In this document: piece by piece, positions 8,058 through 16,088 of the stretch
Numbering within the stretch: position 1 is the stretch's first letter
How the letters are laid out: every line of letters begins with the position of its first letter
Assembly: GCA_937885345.1 (NCBI GenBank)
Contig: CAKZZH010000079.1
Location: 1 to 18,726, forward strand
Length of the DNA: 18,726 nt
From: an uncultured Lachnospiraceae bacterium
GTDB lineage: Bacteria > Bacillota > Clostridia > Lachnospirales > Lachnospiraceae
Direction of reading: 5' to 3'
The notes under the pieces: model-generated
The model's database searches: none
Told to the model about the DNA's origin: nothing
What the model saw: the letters and a program-made list of their open reading frames with translations, nothing else
Position numbers and translations under genes: made by a program

Positions 8058-8576
8058 TTACTGCTTCGCATCGAAGCTTCCGCTTCCGCCATATCCCGGT
8101 GCATCATCCACATATCCGGTTCCCGAGTAATTGGCCGTCTGTGGCGCATTCCTGAGGCTCTGAACAAGATTCATCTCAAACTGAACCATCTCAAGAGATT
8201 CATTAAGCAAGGCCTGATTGCTATCATTGACTTTCTGAACATTTGACAGAGTATTCTTGAGTTTGTCGTGAATAGCGTCTATCTTGGCCTGTTCGGACTT
8301 CTGTTTAGCCAAAAGTCCCGAAAGCTTATCAAGCGTCAGAGTGGATGCATCCTTGCTGAGAACGCAGGCGATATCATCCGTCGCTTCAGCCCTCTTCTTC
8401 TCGAGAACATTGATCCTCTCGACAACGAGCTGTATCCTCTCAACGACATTTGCAAGACCATCAAGATCCCTGGCGACTATTTTACCGGTCTCTTCCATAG
8501 ACAGCCTGAAAACTTCCTCGTACTCGCTATTCTCTTTCTCCAAAACGTCAATTAAAGTGTCAATAAGACTTGCCAT
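8058..8576 (-). CDS. flgN: FlgN-family export chaperone for FlgK/FlgL
   Basis: A 172-residue, highly charged, alpha-helical protein with heptad-like leucines through about residue 140, then a Gly/Ser/Tyr-rich tail. FlgN keeps FlgK and FlgL unfolded in the cytoplasm and brings them to the flagellar export gate. Sequence conservation is low in this family. The call rests on size, helical character (NSEYEEVFRLSMEETGKIVARDLDGLANVVERIQ in two parts, then LEKKR) and position between flgM and flgK, as in B. subtilis yvyG/flgN. AGGAGA lies 7 bases before the ATG at 8576. It starts 51 bases after flgM. Confidence 0.8.
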   Translation of the reverse strand: MASLIDTLIDVLEKENSEYEEVFRLSMEETGKIVARDLDGLANVVERIQLVVERINVLEKKRAEATDDIACVLSKDASTLTLDKLSGLLAKQKSEQAKIDAIHDKLKNTLSNVQKVNDSNQALLNESLEMVQFEMNLVQSLRNAPQTANYSGTGYVDDAPGYGGSGSFDAKQ

Positions 8577-8627
8577 GCTCTGATCTCCTACATTTGGCGA
8601 TATCCTCGCGCATAAAATGCACGGGAA

Positions 8628-8906
8628 TTATAAGGTTGTACCGTACTTCTCGGCTAATGCAGCAGCAAAATCGTCAACATCAACGTCCATAATGGAACCG
8701 TCAGCGATCTGTACCCTAGCCTCTGCTACCTTATCCTCCCTGATATCGGAAGCATTTGCAACTGCCTGCTTTGCGATCTGGTAATCTCTGCCAAAAGACG
8801 ATATTTCCACTTTGTCGCTTCCGTAAACGCCGGCTGCCTTGGAAACATTGGGCTTTTTGGTTGTCTGATATACCTGTGTGACCTGATTAAAAGCATCAAT
8901 CCTCAT
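8628..8906 (-). CDS. flgM: FlgM, anti-sigma-28 factor
   Basis: FlgM holds sigma-28 (FliA/SigD) inactive until the hook is complete and FlgM is released from the cell or inactivated. The 92-residue protein has the expected disordered N-terminal half (KKPNVSKAAGVYGSDKVEIS) and a helical C-terminal sigma-binding half (DYQIAKQAVANASDIREDKVAEARVQIADGS in two parts, ending DFAAALAEKY). I chose the ATG at 8906 because AAGGAG (8915-8920) lies upstream and family members begin MRI-D-x-F; the longer frame from 8939 has no such site. It is the first gene of its operon and is preceded by a sigma-28 promoter, giving the known autoregulatory loop of sigma factor and anti-sigma factor. Confidence 0.9.
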   Translation of the reverse strand: MRIDAFNQVTQVYQTTKKPNVSKAAGVYGSDKVEISSFGRDYQIAKQAVANASDIREDKVAEARVQIADGSIMDVDVDDFAAALAEKYGTTL

Positions 8907-8997
8907 AGGTCTCTCTCCTTCCATGGATGCGGTTTTCACGCACTATTTTGTAATCCTGATAAAAAGCATACTCATCCTTTTTATGGATTCATATTTT

Positions 8998-9024
8998 TTA
9001 TCGGCTGTTTCTTATAAAAATTTA
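8998..9024 (-). promoter_or_regulatory. Sigma-28 (sigma-D) promoter of the flgM operon
   Basis: On the minus strand TAAA (9021-9024) and GCCGATAA (8998-9005) are separated by exactly 15 bases. This matches the B. subtilis sigma-D consensus TAAA-N15-GCCGATAT at 11 of 12 positions. It lies about 90 bases before the flgM ATG and just downstream of the terminator of the preceding operon. Confidence 0.85.
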
Positions 9025-9033
9025 GTAAAATAA

Positions 9034-9088
9034 TAAAAAAATACAACAATCCGCAGAAAAAGCATCTCAATCTGCGTGATTGTTGTAT
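9034..9088 (-). terminator. Rho-independent terminator after yvyF
   Basis: An inverted repeat pairs 9041-9057 with 9071-9088 (one unpaired base at 9077) around a 13-base loop. On the minus strand it is followed directly by a T-run (A7 at 9035-9041 on plus). It would end the recD2-comFC-yvyF transcript and shield the sigma-28 promoter of flgM from read-through. Confidence 0.85.
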
Positions 9089-9128
9089 CATATGTCATAT
9101 CATGGCAATCAAAAAAGTACAATCCATC

Positions 9129-9542
9129 CTAGTTATCAAGGAATCTCATTCTCGCACGGTCTCTTTCCTGCTGTCTCCTGTCAACAGGCTTTGGCTCGTC
9201 CTTCTTATACATACTGTTAAGATTATTCTTCATGCTGTCCTTGCACTTGGCACAGAATCTTCCCGTTTTGATGGAAGCACCGCAGTTCTCACATTCAATA
9301 CCGACAGGTGAATCATCTCCAAAAACAAGTCTCTCTTCTCTGATCCATCTCTCAATCTGCTGCGAAGTAACATCATTATCCTCAGCAATATCGTGTATTG
9401 TCGCATGAGGATTATCAAGGATATACTGCTTAACATTCTTGAATTTGGCCTCAACCTCAGCCATGCAATTAGGGCAGATAAGATATCCGCCACCCATATA
9501 ATTAAATAATCTACCGCAGTTCCTGCAATTCTTAACTTCCAT
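9129..9542 (-). CDS. yvyF: YvyF-like flagellar operon protein (TIGR03826 type), two zinc ribbons
   Basis: A 137-residue protein with one zinc knuckle at C6, C9, C23, C26 and a second one near residues 84-97 (CENCGASIKTGRFCAKC). Between them is a helix-turn-helix-like stretch, HATIHDIAEDNDVTSQQIERW. This arrangement and its place between comFC and flgM match YvyF of B. subtilis, a protein of the flagellar locus with poorly known function. TAGGAGG overlaps the stop codon of comFC and lies 7 bases before the ATG at 9542, so translation is coupled. The C-terminus is basic and probably disordered (KKDEPKPVDRRQQERDRAR). The family assignment is good; its function is unproven. Confidence 0.85.
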   Translation of the reverse strand: MEVKNCRNCGRLFNYMGGGYLICPNCMAEVEAKFKNVKQYILDNPHATIHDIAEDNDVTSQQIERWIREERLVFGDDSPVGIECENCGASIKTGRFCAKCKDSMKNNLNSMYKKDEPKPVDRRQQERDRARMRFLDN

Positions 9543-9554
9543 TATATTAACCTC

Positions 9555-10286
9555 CTAAAATCCCTTGCCTATACAGGAAGTGATAAAATATACATTCTCG
9601 GCTCCGGCACGCTTTAAAGTTCTCGCACATTCATCGATCGTCGTCCCGGACGTATAAATATCATCAACAAGGATAACGTTCTTATATTTTACAACAACGG
9701 GTCTGATTTGAAAAGCGTTTTCTATGTTTTTTCTTCTGACCATGTCAGACACCTCTTTCTGTGGCTTTGTGCTTCGAACCCTCACGAGAATCCCTGTATC
9801 TACAGGAATTTCAAGCACATCACCGATACGTCTCGCCAACACCTCGGCCTGATTGTAGCCCCTCTTACGAAGCTTCGAAGGATGCAGCGGAACCGGGATC
9901 AAAACCTGTGCCTGCCACGTCCGGATTCTCGGCCAAAGATTCTTCCTGATCTCCGCCGCATAGAAGCCGGCATACTCCCGTCTGCCCGAATACTTAAACC
10001 TGTACATGCTTAATTTAATATCGTCAGAATACGCGAACGCAGCAACCCCCTGATCAAAAAAATGTCTCTTTCTGCTGCAATCCTCGCAAAATTCCTTTTC
10101 CTCATCCTCAAGCTGCTTGCCGCACAAATAGCATCTCGGCTCTTCAATCCTGATAACCCTCTTATCGCACTCCTTACAGATCAGCATATTCCTGTCATTC
10201 TGGCACGGCAAAATACAGTCGCAAACCGGGCAGCGTCTGGGAAACAAAAGATTATTGATCCTAAAGATGAGTTCGTTTCGTTCCAT
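9555..10286 (-). CDS. comFC: ComFC/GntX-type phosphoribosyltransferase-fold protein
   Basis: ComFC is needed for DNA uptake in competent Bacillus, where it works with the ComFA helicase; similar proteins also occur in non-competent bacteria. The 243-residue protein has four Cys pairs (C19/C22, C37/C40, C52/C55, C67/C70), which make the zinc-binding head. The phosphoribosyltransferase domain follows, with LIPVPLHPSKLRKRGYNQA near 129-147 and the PRPP-binding loop VILVDDIYTSGTT at 204-216. I chose the ATG at 10286 (GAAAGG at 10293-10298, spacing about 7). The frame is open 54 codons further, but that part overlaps the end of recD2 and does not resemble the family. No comFA neighbour is present; recD2 takes that place. 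Confidence 0.9.
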   Translation of the reverse strand: MERNELIFRINNLLFPRRCPVCDCILPCQNDRNMLICKECDKRVIRIEEPRCYLCGKQLEDEEKEFCEDCSRKRHFFDQGVAAFAYSDDIKLSMYRFKYSGRREYAGFYAAEIRKNLWPRIRTWQAQVLIPVPLHPSKLRKRGYNQAEVLARRIGDVLEIPVDTGILVRVRSTKPQKEVSDMVRRKNIENAFQIRPVVVKYKNVILVDDIYTSGTTIDECARTLKRAGAENVYFITSCIGKGF

Positions 10287-10347
10287 ATTATGCCTTTCAA
10301 GATGGGAACATATTTCAACTGTCCGAAATAGGCTTATTATATAAGGT

Positions 10348-12711
10348 TTAGAGCATGCCGCCATTCTTGCGTTCGATAAGACGCTCGGCGAGAGAGGTGT
10401 ATCGATGGTATTCGGACTTGGCGGCAGCCATGCTATAGAAAGCTTCATCGCTTCCGACTATGCAGATGCATTTACGGGCGCGGGTAACCGCAGTGTAAAG
10501 GATGTTGCGGTTCATCAGCATGCGCGGACCGGAAAGGAGCGGAAAGACGACGGCCGGATACTCGCTTCCCTGGGCTTTGTGGACCGTTACGGCGTAGGCG
10601 TGCTCGATCTCGTCGAGCTCTTTGAATTCGTAAAGCGCGATCCTTCCGCCGTCGAAGCGCACGCTCACTTCATTAAAAACATGGCTTATATTCACGATAA
10701 TCCCCATGTCGCCGTTGAAAACGCCGCTTCCCTTTTCAAGGATCATGCCGTCGTGGCCGCGTATTTCCCAGGTTTTGTCGTAATCGTTTTTGATCTGCAT
10801 GACTTTGTCGCCCTCACGGTAGATCACGTCGCCGTAGGCGGTCTGCTGCTTGCCGGGTTTCTCGGGATTGAGTTGCTGCTGTAAAACAGCATTCAGCCTT
10901 ATCGTGCCCAAAGCGCCCTTTTTCATCGGTGTAAGTACCTGCACTTCCTCCGGAGAACAGTCCACATAACCGGGGAGCTTTATGGAAACAAGTGCGGCAG
11001 TCACACCGATAATGCTGTCTGCATCCTCCCTCTTGATAAAAGGAAATTCCTTGCTGGAGGGGCCTATGGTAAAAGGCTCGCCGGTATTTATTTTGTGGGC
11101 GTTTAAGACGATGTCGCCCGCCTCGCTCTGACGGTAGATCTTGGTGAGTTTGACCGTATCAAAGCACTGCGAATCGATGATGTCGCCGAGCACATTGCCG
11201 GGACCAACGCTGGGAAGCTGGTCCGCATCTCCGACAAGGATGAGGCGTGCACCCTCCGGAACTGCTTTCAGAAGGCTGCTCATAAGGAAAATATCCACCA
11301 TCGAAACCTCATCAACGATCACAACATCGCACTCGAGCGGGTTCTTGTCATTACGATTAAAATGTGCCCCCGAAGTTGTGAACACAGCCTTGTTCTGCCC
11401 TTTATCCGGGCCGTCAAGCATCCCTTGAGCGGGCGTAAATTCAAGCAATCTGTGAAGTGTGAGGGCGTCATGCCCGGTCGTCTCGGTCATTCGTTTGGCA
11501 GCGCGCCCCGTGGGTGCCGCGAGTAAAATATTCAGTCCATCCTCTTCAAAGAAACGGATCATGGTATTTATCGTTGTAGTCTTGCCGGTACCGGGACCAC
11601 CCGTAATAACGGTAACTCCGTGGGTTGCGGCGTATTTTATCGCACTTATCTGCAACTCGTCAAGTTCGGTATTCTCATACCTAAGCGCCTTTTCGATCAG
11701 TCGGTCAAAAAGGCGGTCGGATATTGCGCTGTCGTGATCGAGCGCAATAAGTCGTCTCGCAATATCAAGTTCGGTCATATACATTGATTTAAGATAGATG
11801 CGTTTGCCGGGCGGCTCAGAGCCGGCGTTATCTCCGGACAGTTCCGAGCCCGTTTCATTTTTGACCACCAGTTTGGAGTCGATCGCAAGTTCCGTAATAA
11901 GTCTGTCGATATCCTCCTCGCTGCAGCTTTCCTGAAGCAGTTCGCGGACATCGCTCATAAGGATTTTACCGGGCACATAGACATGACCGTTTGCACATTC
12001 GTTTTGAAGCGCATAGAGGATCCCGCTTCTGATGCGGTAATCGCTGTCGACAGGTATGCCGGCGCGGCCGGCGATTTCATCGGCTATTTTAAAACCGACA
12101 CCGTCTATATCCTCGGCAAGTCTGTACGGATTGTCTCTGATAATGTCGTAAAGTCCCGAGCCGTACTGTTTATAGATTTTCACGGAAAGATTCATGCTGA
12201 TCCCCAGATCCGTAAGGAACATCATGGCATCGCGCATTTCCTTCTTGGTCACGACCTGGTCGGCGATATCGATCGCTTTGGTCTCGCTGATGCCCTTAAC
12301 CTCGGCAAGCCGCTCAGGTTCCTCTTCCATTATCCGAAGAGTGTCCTCGCCGAATCTCTTGACGATCCGCGCAGCCATAGTTTCTCCAATGCCTTTGATG
12401 GCGCCGCTCGCAAGATATCTCTCCACCGCATGAACACCCTCGGGGGCCTTGCGCTCGAAGCTTCTTACTTTAAAATAAATCCCGTAATTGTTGTCAATCT
12501 CGGCGCTCCCTTCAAATTCCGCATATTCACCGGGGTCGATCAGAGGAAAGGTTCCCTTGCAAGTAATGTCAGGTTCAAGCTCGTCAGCGTACTCAGGTAG
12601 CTCTTTCTTAAGCCTTCCGTACTCCGTCATCGACAGAGAAACATCCGCAATTGTATAGCCGTTGTCAGGATTTCTGTATTTGATTTTCTCAATGTAACCT
12701 TTAACCTTCAT
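10348..12711 (-). CDS. recD2: RecD2-family 5'-3' DNA helicase
   Basis: RecD2 is a superfamily 1B helicase that works without RecBC in DNA repair and fork maintenance. The protein is 787 residues, usual for the family. The N-terminal part holds OB-like and helix-hairpin-helix segments (IKGIGETMAARIV near 105, LAEVKGISETKA near 135, DIDGVGFKIAD near 201). The helicase core has Walker A GGPGTGKTT (371-379), AAPTGRAAKRM, Walker B VVIVDEVSM, GDADQLPSVGPG, and the late motifs YAVTVHKAQGSEY and YTAVTRAR. I prefer the ATG at 12711 because GGAGG (12717-12721) lies 5 bases before it; the in-frame ATG at 12723 has no such site. It is followed by comFC after 61 bases. An insertion near residues 285-303 (ETGSELSGDNAGSEPPG) is low-complexity. 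Confidence 0.93.
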   Translation of the reverse strand: MKVKGYIEKIKYRNPDNGYTIADVSLSMTEYGRLKKELPEYADELEPDITCKGTFPLIDPGEYAEFEGSAEIDNNYGIYFKVRSFERKAPEGVHAVERYLASGAIKGIGETMAARIVKRFGEDTLRIMEEEPERLAEVKGISETKAIDIADQVVTKKEMRDAMMFLTDLGISMNLSVKIYKQYGSGLYDIIRDNPYRLAEDIDGVGFKIADEIAGRAGIPVDSDYRIRSGILYALQNECANGHVYVPGKILMSDVRELLQESCSEEDIDRLITELAIDSKLVVKNETGSELSGDNAGSEPPGKRIYLKSMYMTELDIARRLIALDHDSAISDRLFDRLIEKALRYENTELDELQISAIKYAATHGVTVITGGPGTGKTTTINTMIRFFEEDGLNILLAAPTGRAAKRMTETTGHDALTLHRLLEFTPAQGMLDGPDKGQNKAVFTTSGAHFNRNDKNPLECDVVIVDEVSMVDIFLMSSLLKAVPEGARLILVGDADQLPSVGPGNVLGDIIDSQCFDTVKLTKIYRQSEAGDIVLNAHKINTGEPFTIGPSSKEFPFIKREDADSIIGVTAALVSIKLPGYVDCSPEEVQVLTPMKKGALGTIRLNAVLQQQLNPEKPGKQQTAYGDVIYREGDKVMQIKNDYDKTWEIRGHDGMILEKGSGVFNGDMGIIVNISHVFNEVSVRFDGGRIALYEFKELDEIEHAYAVTVHKAQGSEYPAVVFPLLSGPRMLMNRNILYTAVTRARKCICIVGSDEAFYSMAAAKSEYHRYTSLAERLIERKNGGML

Positions 12712-12844
12712 CACGGCCTCCATTATATTGCGCTCTTAGCCCCTCACCGGATGATTTCGCACAAGGAGGCTTCGCCTCGTTTGAAAACCCGGAGAAAGCC
12801 GCACGGCATTGATCAAAAGGAGCATATCCTTTCAAATGAGCCAT
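12701..12844 (-). other. Structured intergenic element with a 47-codon open frame
   Basis: Between flgJ and recD2 (12712-12894, 183 bases) lies an open frame of 47 codons starting ATG at 12844 with GGGGAAGG just upstream. It overlaps the recD2 start by 11 bases and ends TAA at 12701. Its peptide contains KGYAPFDQCRAAFSGF and NEAKPPCAKSSGEG. The same DNA folds into small hairpins (12816-12821 with 12827-12832; 12766-12770 with 12774-12778), inside CCGG boxes at both ends of the second one. It could be a small coupled peptide, a leader, or a copy of a dispersed palindromic repeat; I cannot decide from one copy. Confidence 0.3.
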
Positions 12845-12894
12845 TACAGCCTTCCCCGGGCCTTAGTAATACCTGTTTATACACGTTTCGCAGC

Positions 12895-13254
12895 TTACAG
12901 ACTGTCCGCGTAATTTCTCTTCATCTGCTCATAAAGCATCTTGGCGATTCCGATGCCGTCGCCACGCTCTGTTGCGCTCTCGGCATATTCCTGATAAAGA
13001 TTGTCCTTAAACATGTCAACGTATTTGGACGCTGTGGAATCCTCGTCATTATCCGGAATCATCTTCTCCATGCCCTTGAAGGCTTCTTTGATAAAATATG
13101 CCTCAAAAGACTTGCAGGCCTCCATGAGTTCGTCATCAGTAGCCTTGGAATAATCAGTGCTTTCAAGCTTATTCTTAAGGGCGGATACTGCCTCCGAATA
13201 ATTGCTTGAATTGGTATATGCAGATGTAATCGAATCAAGATTAAGACTTGACAT
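12895..13254 (-). CDS. flgJ: FlgJ-type rod-binding protein (no muramidase domain)
   Basis: A 119-residue protein that matches only the N-terminal rod-binding domain of FlgJ. The core is DELMEACKSFEAYFIKEAFK, then YVDMFKDNLYQEYAESA and GIGIAKMLYEQM. In the family this domain helps the rod assemble in the periplasm or cell wall; the peptidoglycan hydrolase domain of enteric FlgJ is absent, as is common in Firmicutes. The ATG at 13254 is preferred over the one at 13260, since AAAGGAG (13262-13268) leaves 7 bases to 13254 and only one to 13260. That site overlaps the flgG stop, 12 bases away, so the genes are translationally coupled. Last flagellar gene of the mreB operon. Confidence 0.87.
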   Translation of the reverse strand: MSSLNLDSITSAYTNSSNYSEAVSALKNKLESTDYSKATDDELMEACKSFEAYFIKEAFKGMEKMIPDNDEDSTASKYVDMFKDNLYQEYAESATERGDGIGIAKMLYEQMKRNYADSL

Positions 13255-13266
13255 AAGCATTCTCCT

Positions 13267-14085
13267 TTATCTCTTCAGCTGATTAGCCTGTCCAAGCATA
13301 TCGTCCGCAGCCTGGATGGCTTTGGAGTTCATCTCATATGCTCTCTGCGCAATAATGAGATTAACCATCTCGTCGGCAACCTGAACATTGGACATCTCGA
13401 GGTATCCCTGGCGGATCTCGCTCTTCTCGATATCGTCATTTCCGAATTCAAGAATTGCATCACCCGATGCCTTCGTTGCCTGATACGAGGTGGAACCAAC
13501 CTGATCGAGTCCGGCAAAATTGGTGAACTGCCATACACCGATCCTTATCCCAAGGCTTTGAGGATTATTGTCCTCATCCGGATAGCAGAATTCACCATCC
13601 GCAGTAGCCGTAAGAAGTGATGTAGTATAATCGCCGCTGAATACGATCGGCTGTTCATCCACATCAAGAATGGGATAGCCCTCGCTCGTGCAGAGCATAA
13701 AGCCGCCATCCTCCATGGTTCCTATTTTAAAGTCTCCGTTACGCGTATAACTGATCTTGCCCGAAGCATCCTGATATGCGAATAAGCCTTTGCCGGATAT
13801 GGCAAATCCAAAATCATTGGCCGTCTCGGCAAATCCGCCCTGCGCAAGATGGGAGGTTATGGAAGCATTTCTCGTACCGGTACCTACCTGGGCGCCGATG
13901 GGCTTCTCATCTCCGTTGGCACTTGTTGAACGTGTCTGCAAGGTCTGATAAAGAAGTGACTTAAACTCTGCAGTCTGCGTCTTATATCCTGTAGAATTAA
14001 CATTTGCAAGGTTGTTGGAAATAACATCAACATTAGTCTGCTGCGAAATCATTCCTGAAGCCGCAGTATATAATGCTCGCATCAT
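13267..14085 (-). CDS. flgG: FlgG/FlhP-type flagellar distal rod protein
   Basis: A 272-residue rod/hook-family protein. The N-terminal motif is MRALYTAASGMISQQTNVDV, continued by ISNNLANVNSTGYK, the D0 signature. The central domain has AISGKGLFAYQD and YTRNGDFKIG, and the C-terminus ends IAQRAYEMNSKAIQAADDMLGQANQLKR (two-part D0 helix), typical of FlgG. It would form the distal rod outside the membrane, exported through the flagellar type III system. The ATG at 14085 is followed by a second ATG; AAAGGAG lies upstream and either may serve. It corresponds in position to B. subtilis flhP, after mbl and flhO. Spacing is 19 bases from flgF and 12 to flgJ. Confidence 0.92.
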   Translation of the reverse strand: MMRALYTAASGMISQQTNVDVISNNLANVNSTGYKTQTAEFKSLLYQTLQTRSTSANGDEKPIGAQVGTGTRNASITSHLAQGGFAETANDFGFAISGKGLFAYQDASGKISYTRNGDFKIGTMEDGGFMLCTSEGYPILDVDEQPIVFSGDYTTSLLTATADGEFCYPDEDNNPQSLGIRIGVWQFTNFAGLDQVGSTSYQATKASGDAILEFGNDDIEKSEIRQGYLEMSNVQVADEMVNLIIAQRAYEMNSKAIQAADDMLGQANQLKR

Positions 14086-14104
14086 AAGTCATTCTCTCCT
14101 TTCA

Positions 14105-14875
14105 CTATACTCTTCCGAGGCTTACCGCCTTCTCGAGGGTGGTATCGATGGTTTGAATAACTTTCTGGTTGGACTCATAATCCCTTGCGATAGAGATCAT
14201 TTCGACCATTTCGGATACAGCATTGACATTGGAAGTCTCAAGATAACCCTGAATTACTTTACATGAAGGCTGCGTCTCAGTTGCACCATCGATAGCTATG
14301 TACATATTCTCGCCATATTTCTTCAGGTAGTCGTAATCCTCAAAATCGGTAAGCTGCAGTGTTGATACAAATTCTTCATCGGCGTAGATATTGCCGAATT
14401 CATCGATCGTAACATCCGAAGGTACCGGAATTGTGATTAATCCGCCGTCAGAAGCTAAAATAAAATCGCCATCCCTGGTCATTAAAACGCCGTCCTGATT
14501 TACGGTAAAATTACCGTCCCTTGTATATCTGACGGATTCGTTTCCTTTAGCATCAGCGAAAGAAACAGCAAAGAATCCTTTCCCGCTTAAAGCCACATCA
14601 AATTCATTGCCGGTCTCTTCATAACTTCCGTCGCTCCAGTCGGTATAAGTCTCACCAACCTTAACACCAAGGTTGAATTTACCTATGCGCTGAGGAATGT
14701 AATGAACAGAGCTGTCGTTGATCTTGATCGCGTAGACCGAATCAAAAGTCTGTGATGTAGCGCCCTCTTTTTTGTAGCCGGTAGTATCGGAGTTGGCAAG
14801 ATTATTGGTGATGACATCCATACGGTTCATCTGGTTGACCATTCCCGTCATTGCGGTATATAAGCCTCTTACCAT
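14105..14875 (-). CDS. flgF: FlgF/FlhO-type flagellar rod protein
   Basis: A 256-residue member of the rod/hook family. The N-terminus is MVRGLYTAMTGMVNQMNRMD, followed by VITNNLANSDTTGYKKEG. The centre has DVALSGKGFFAV and YTRDGNFTVNQDGVLMTRDG, and the C-terminus is QGYLETSNVNAVSEMVEMI, then ARDYESNQKVIQTIDTTLEKAVSLG. FlgF and FlgG types are paralogues and hard to tell apart by eye. Its place directly before flgG and after the mreB-like gene matches flhO of B. subtilis. GGAG lies 6 bases before the ATG at 14875. It starts 24 bases after the mreB stop. Confidence 0.88.
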   Translation of the reverse strand: MVRGLYTAMTGMVNQMNRMDVITNNLANSDTTGYKKEGATSQTFDSVYAIKINDSSVHYIPQRIGKFNLGVKVGETYTDWSDGSYEETGNEFDVALSGKGFFAVSFADAKGNESVRYTRDGNFTVNQDGVLMTRDGDFILASDGGLITIPVPSDVTIDEFGNIYADEEFVSTLQLTDFEDYDYLKKYGENMYIAIDGATETQPSCKVIQGYLETSNVNAVSEMVEMISIARDYESNQKVIQTIDTTLEKAVSLGRV

Positions 14876-14899
14876 ATAATACTCCTTCCTATACTGTGT

Positions 14900-15883
14900 C
14901 TACTTAAGATCGTCCAGGAATTCAATGAATTTGCCGGTTCCTATAGCCACCGCGGTCATGGGATCCTCGGCAGTCATCGTGTTGATTCCCAGTTTGTCCT
15001 CGATAAGTTCCTCAAGTCCGGAAAGGAGGCTTCCGCCGCCCGTAAGGACGATTCCTCTGTCGGCGATATCTGCCGCAAGTTCCGGAGGAGTCTTCTCAAG
15101 AACGTTATGGATAGCTTCAACAATCTGTGTTGTAGCTTCCTTAAGTGCCTCTTCGGTCTCGGCGGATGTTACCTTAACGGTCTTGGGAAGGCCTGTTACA
15201 AGGTTACGTCCTCTGATATCCATGGACACTTCCTCTGCTCTGGGGAAAGCGCTGCCTATCTTGATCTTGATGTCCTCGGCAGTTCTCTCGCCAATGAGAA
15301 GATTGTGTTTTTTACGCATGTATTTCATAATGGCTTCATCAAAATCATCACCTGCGACCTTGATGGAAGCGCTGCAAACCGTACCTCCGAGCGAGATAAC
15401 GGCTATATCCGTTGTACCGCCACCGATATCAACGATCATATTGCCGCAGGGTCTGGAGATATCTATTCCTGCTCCTATCGCTGCTGCAATGGGTTCCTCG
15501 ATAATGGCAACCTCTCTTGCACCTGCCTGATAGGCAGCATCCTCAACAGCCTTCTTCTCAACCTCTGTAACTCCGCTGGGTACGCAGACACTTATTCTGG
15601 GCTTCTTGATAAGCTTGCGTCCAAGTGCCTTCTGTATAAAATACTTGAGCATCTTCTCCGTTACGGTGTAATCGGAGATAACGCCCTGTCTAAGCGGTCT
15701 TACCGCAACAATGTTTCCGGGTGTTCTTCCAAGCATCAATCTGGCTTCCTCACCGATTGCCTTGATCTTGTTGGTATCCCTGTCAAAAGCTACAACGGAG
15801 GGCTCTTTGAGAACTACTCCCTTACCTTTGATATATACAAGGATGCTCGCGGTTCCAAGATCGATACCTATATCTGTACTCAT
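14900..15883 (-). CDS. mreB: MreB/Mbl-family actin-like cell-shape protein
   Basis: MreB and Mbl polymerise on the inner face of the membrane and guide cell-wall synthesis. The 327-residue protein shows all actin-fold motifs: phosphate-1 IGIDLGTASILVY (5-17), NIVAVRPLRQGVISDY (57-72), IEEPIAAAIGAG (128-139), phosphate-2 MIVDIGGGTTDIAVIS (149-164), LLIGERTAEDIKIKIG (195-210) and adenosine-loop IVLTGGGSLLSGL (278-290). I chose ATG at 15883, since AAGGGAG (15894-15900) is 10 bases upstream; a longer frame from 15919 lacks a site. It heads an operon with flgF, flgG and flgJ, like mbl-flhO-flhP in B. subtilis, so Mbl is the closer analogy. No mreC or mreD follows. A sigma-28 promoter lies about 200 bases upstream. 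Confidence 0.93.
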   Translation of the reverse strand: MSTDIGIDLGTASILVYIKGKGVVLKEPSVVAFDRDTNKIKAIGEEARLMLGRTPGNIVAVRPLRQGVISDYTVTEKMLKYFIQKALGRKLIKKPRISVCVPSGVTEVEKKAVEDAAYQAGAREVAIIEEPIAAAIGAGIDISRPCGNMIVDIGGGTTDIAVISLGGTVCSASIKVAGDDFDEAIMKYMRKKHNLLIGERTAEDIKIKIGSAFPRAEEVSMDIRGRNLVTGLPKTVKVTSAETEEALKEATTQIVEAIHNVLEKTPPELAADIADRGIVLTGGGSLLSGLEELIEDKLGINTMTAEDPMTAVAIGTGKFIEFLDDLK

Positions 15884-15946
15884 AAATGATGTTCTCCCTT
15901 CAAATCTTATCTTCGCCACTTCGGCTGTTCTCTATTATGCATATCC

Positions 15947-15966
15947 CCATAAAACATATTTTATGG
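15947..15966. promoter_or_regulatory. Perfect palindrome in the mreB leader (operator or hairpin)
   Basis: CCATAAAA-CATA-TTTTATGG is an inverted repeat with 8-base perfect arms around 4 bases. It is 64 bases before the mreB start codon and inside the predicted leader of the operon. It could be a repressor site or a small RNA hairpin. It has no T-run, so it is not a terminator. The repeat is seen directly; its role is open. Confidence 0.45.
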
Positions 15967-16088
15967 ACAAAGTACGCCATATACAGAAGAATTATACATA
16001 ATAACAACTGATTTTGGAAGAGTTAATTTCATTTATGGTATGTGAAATTATTCCCACTGCTGCGCGCCTGCTTACTGCGCTCACAATT

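Noticed and set aside
12717..12735. TATAAT just before recD2 as its promoter
   Set aside because: It overlaps the first ATG and would put the transcript start after the GGAGG that best explains the start at 12711; no -35 box is present.
12816..12832. Terminator between flgJ and recD2
   Set aside because: The stem has only 6 bp and is AT-rich, with no T-run after it on the minus strand.
15910..15945. A second sigma-28 promoter close to mreB (GCCGAAGT on minus)
   Set aside because: The -10 fits only partly and the -35 position reads ATAT; the site at 16089-16115 is much better.
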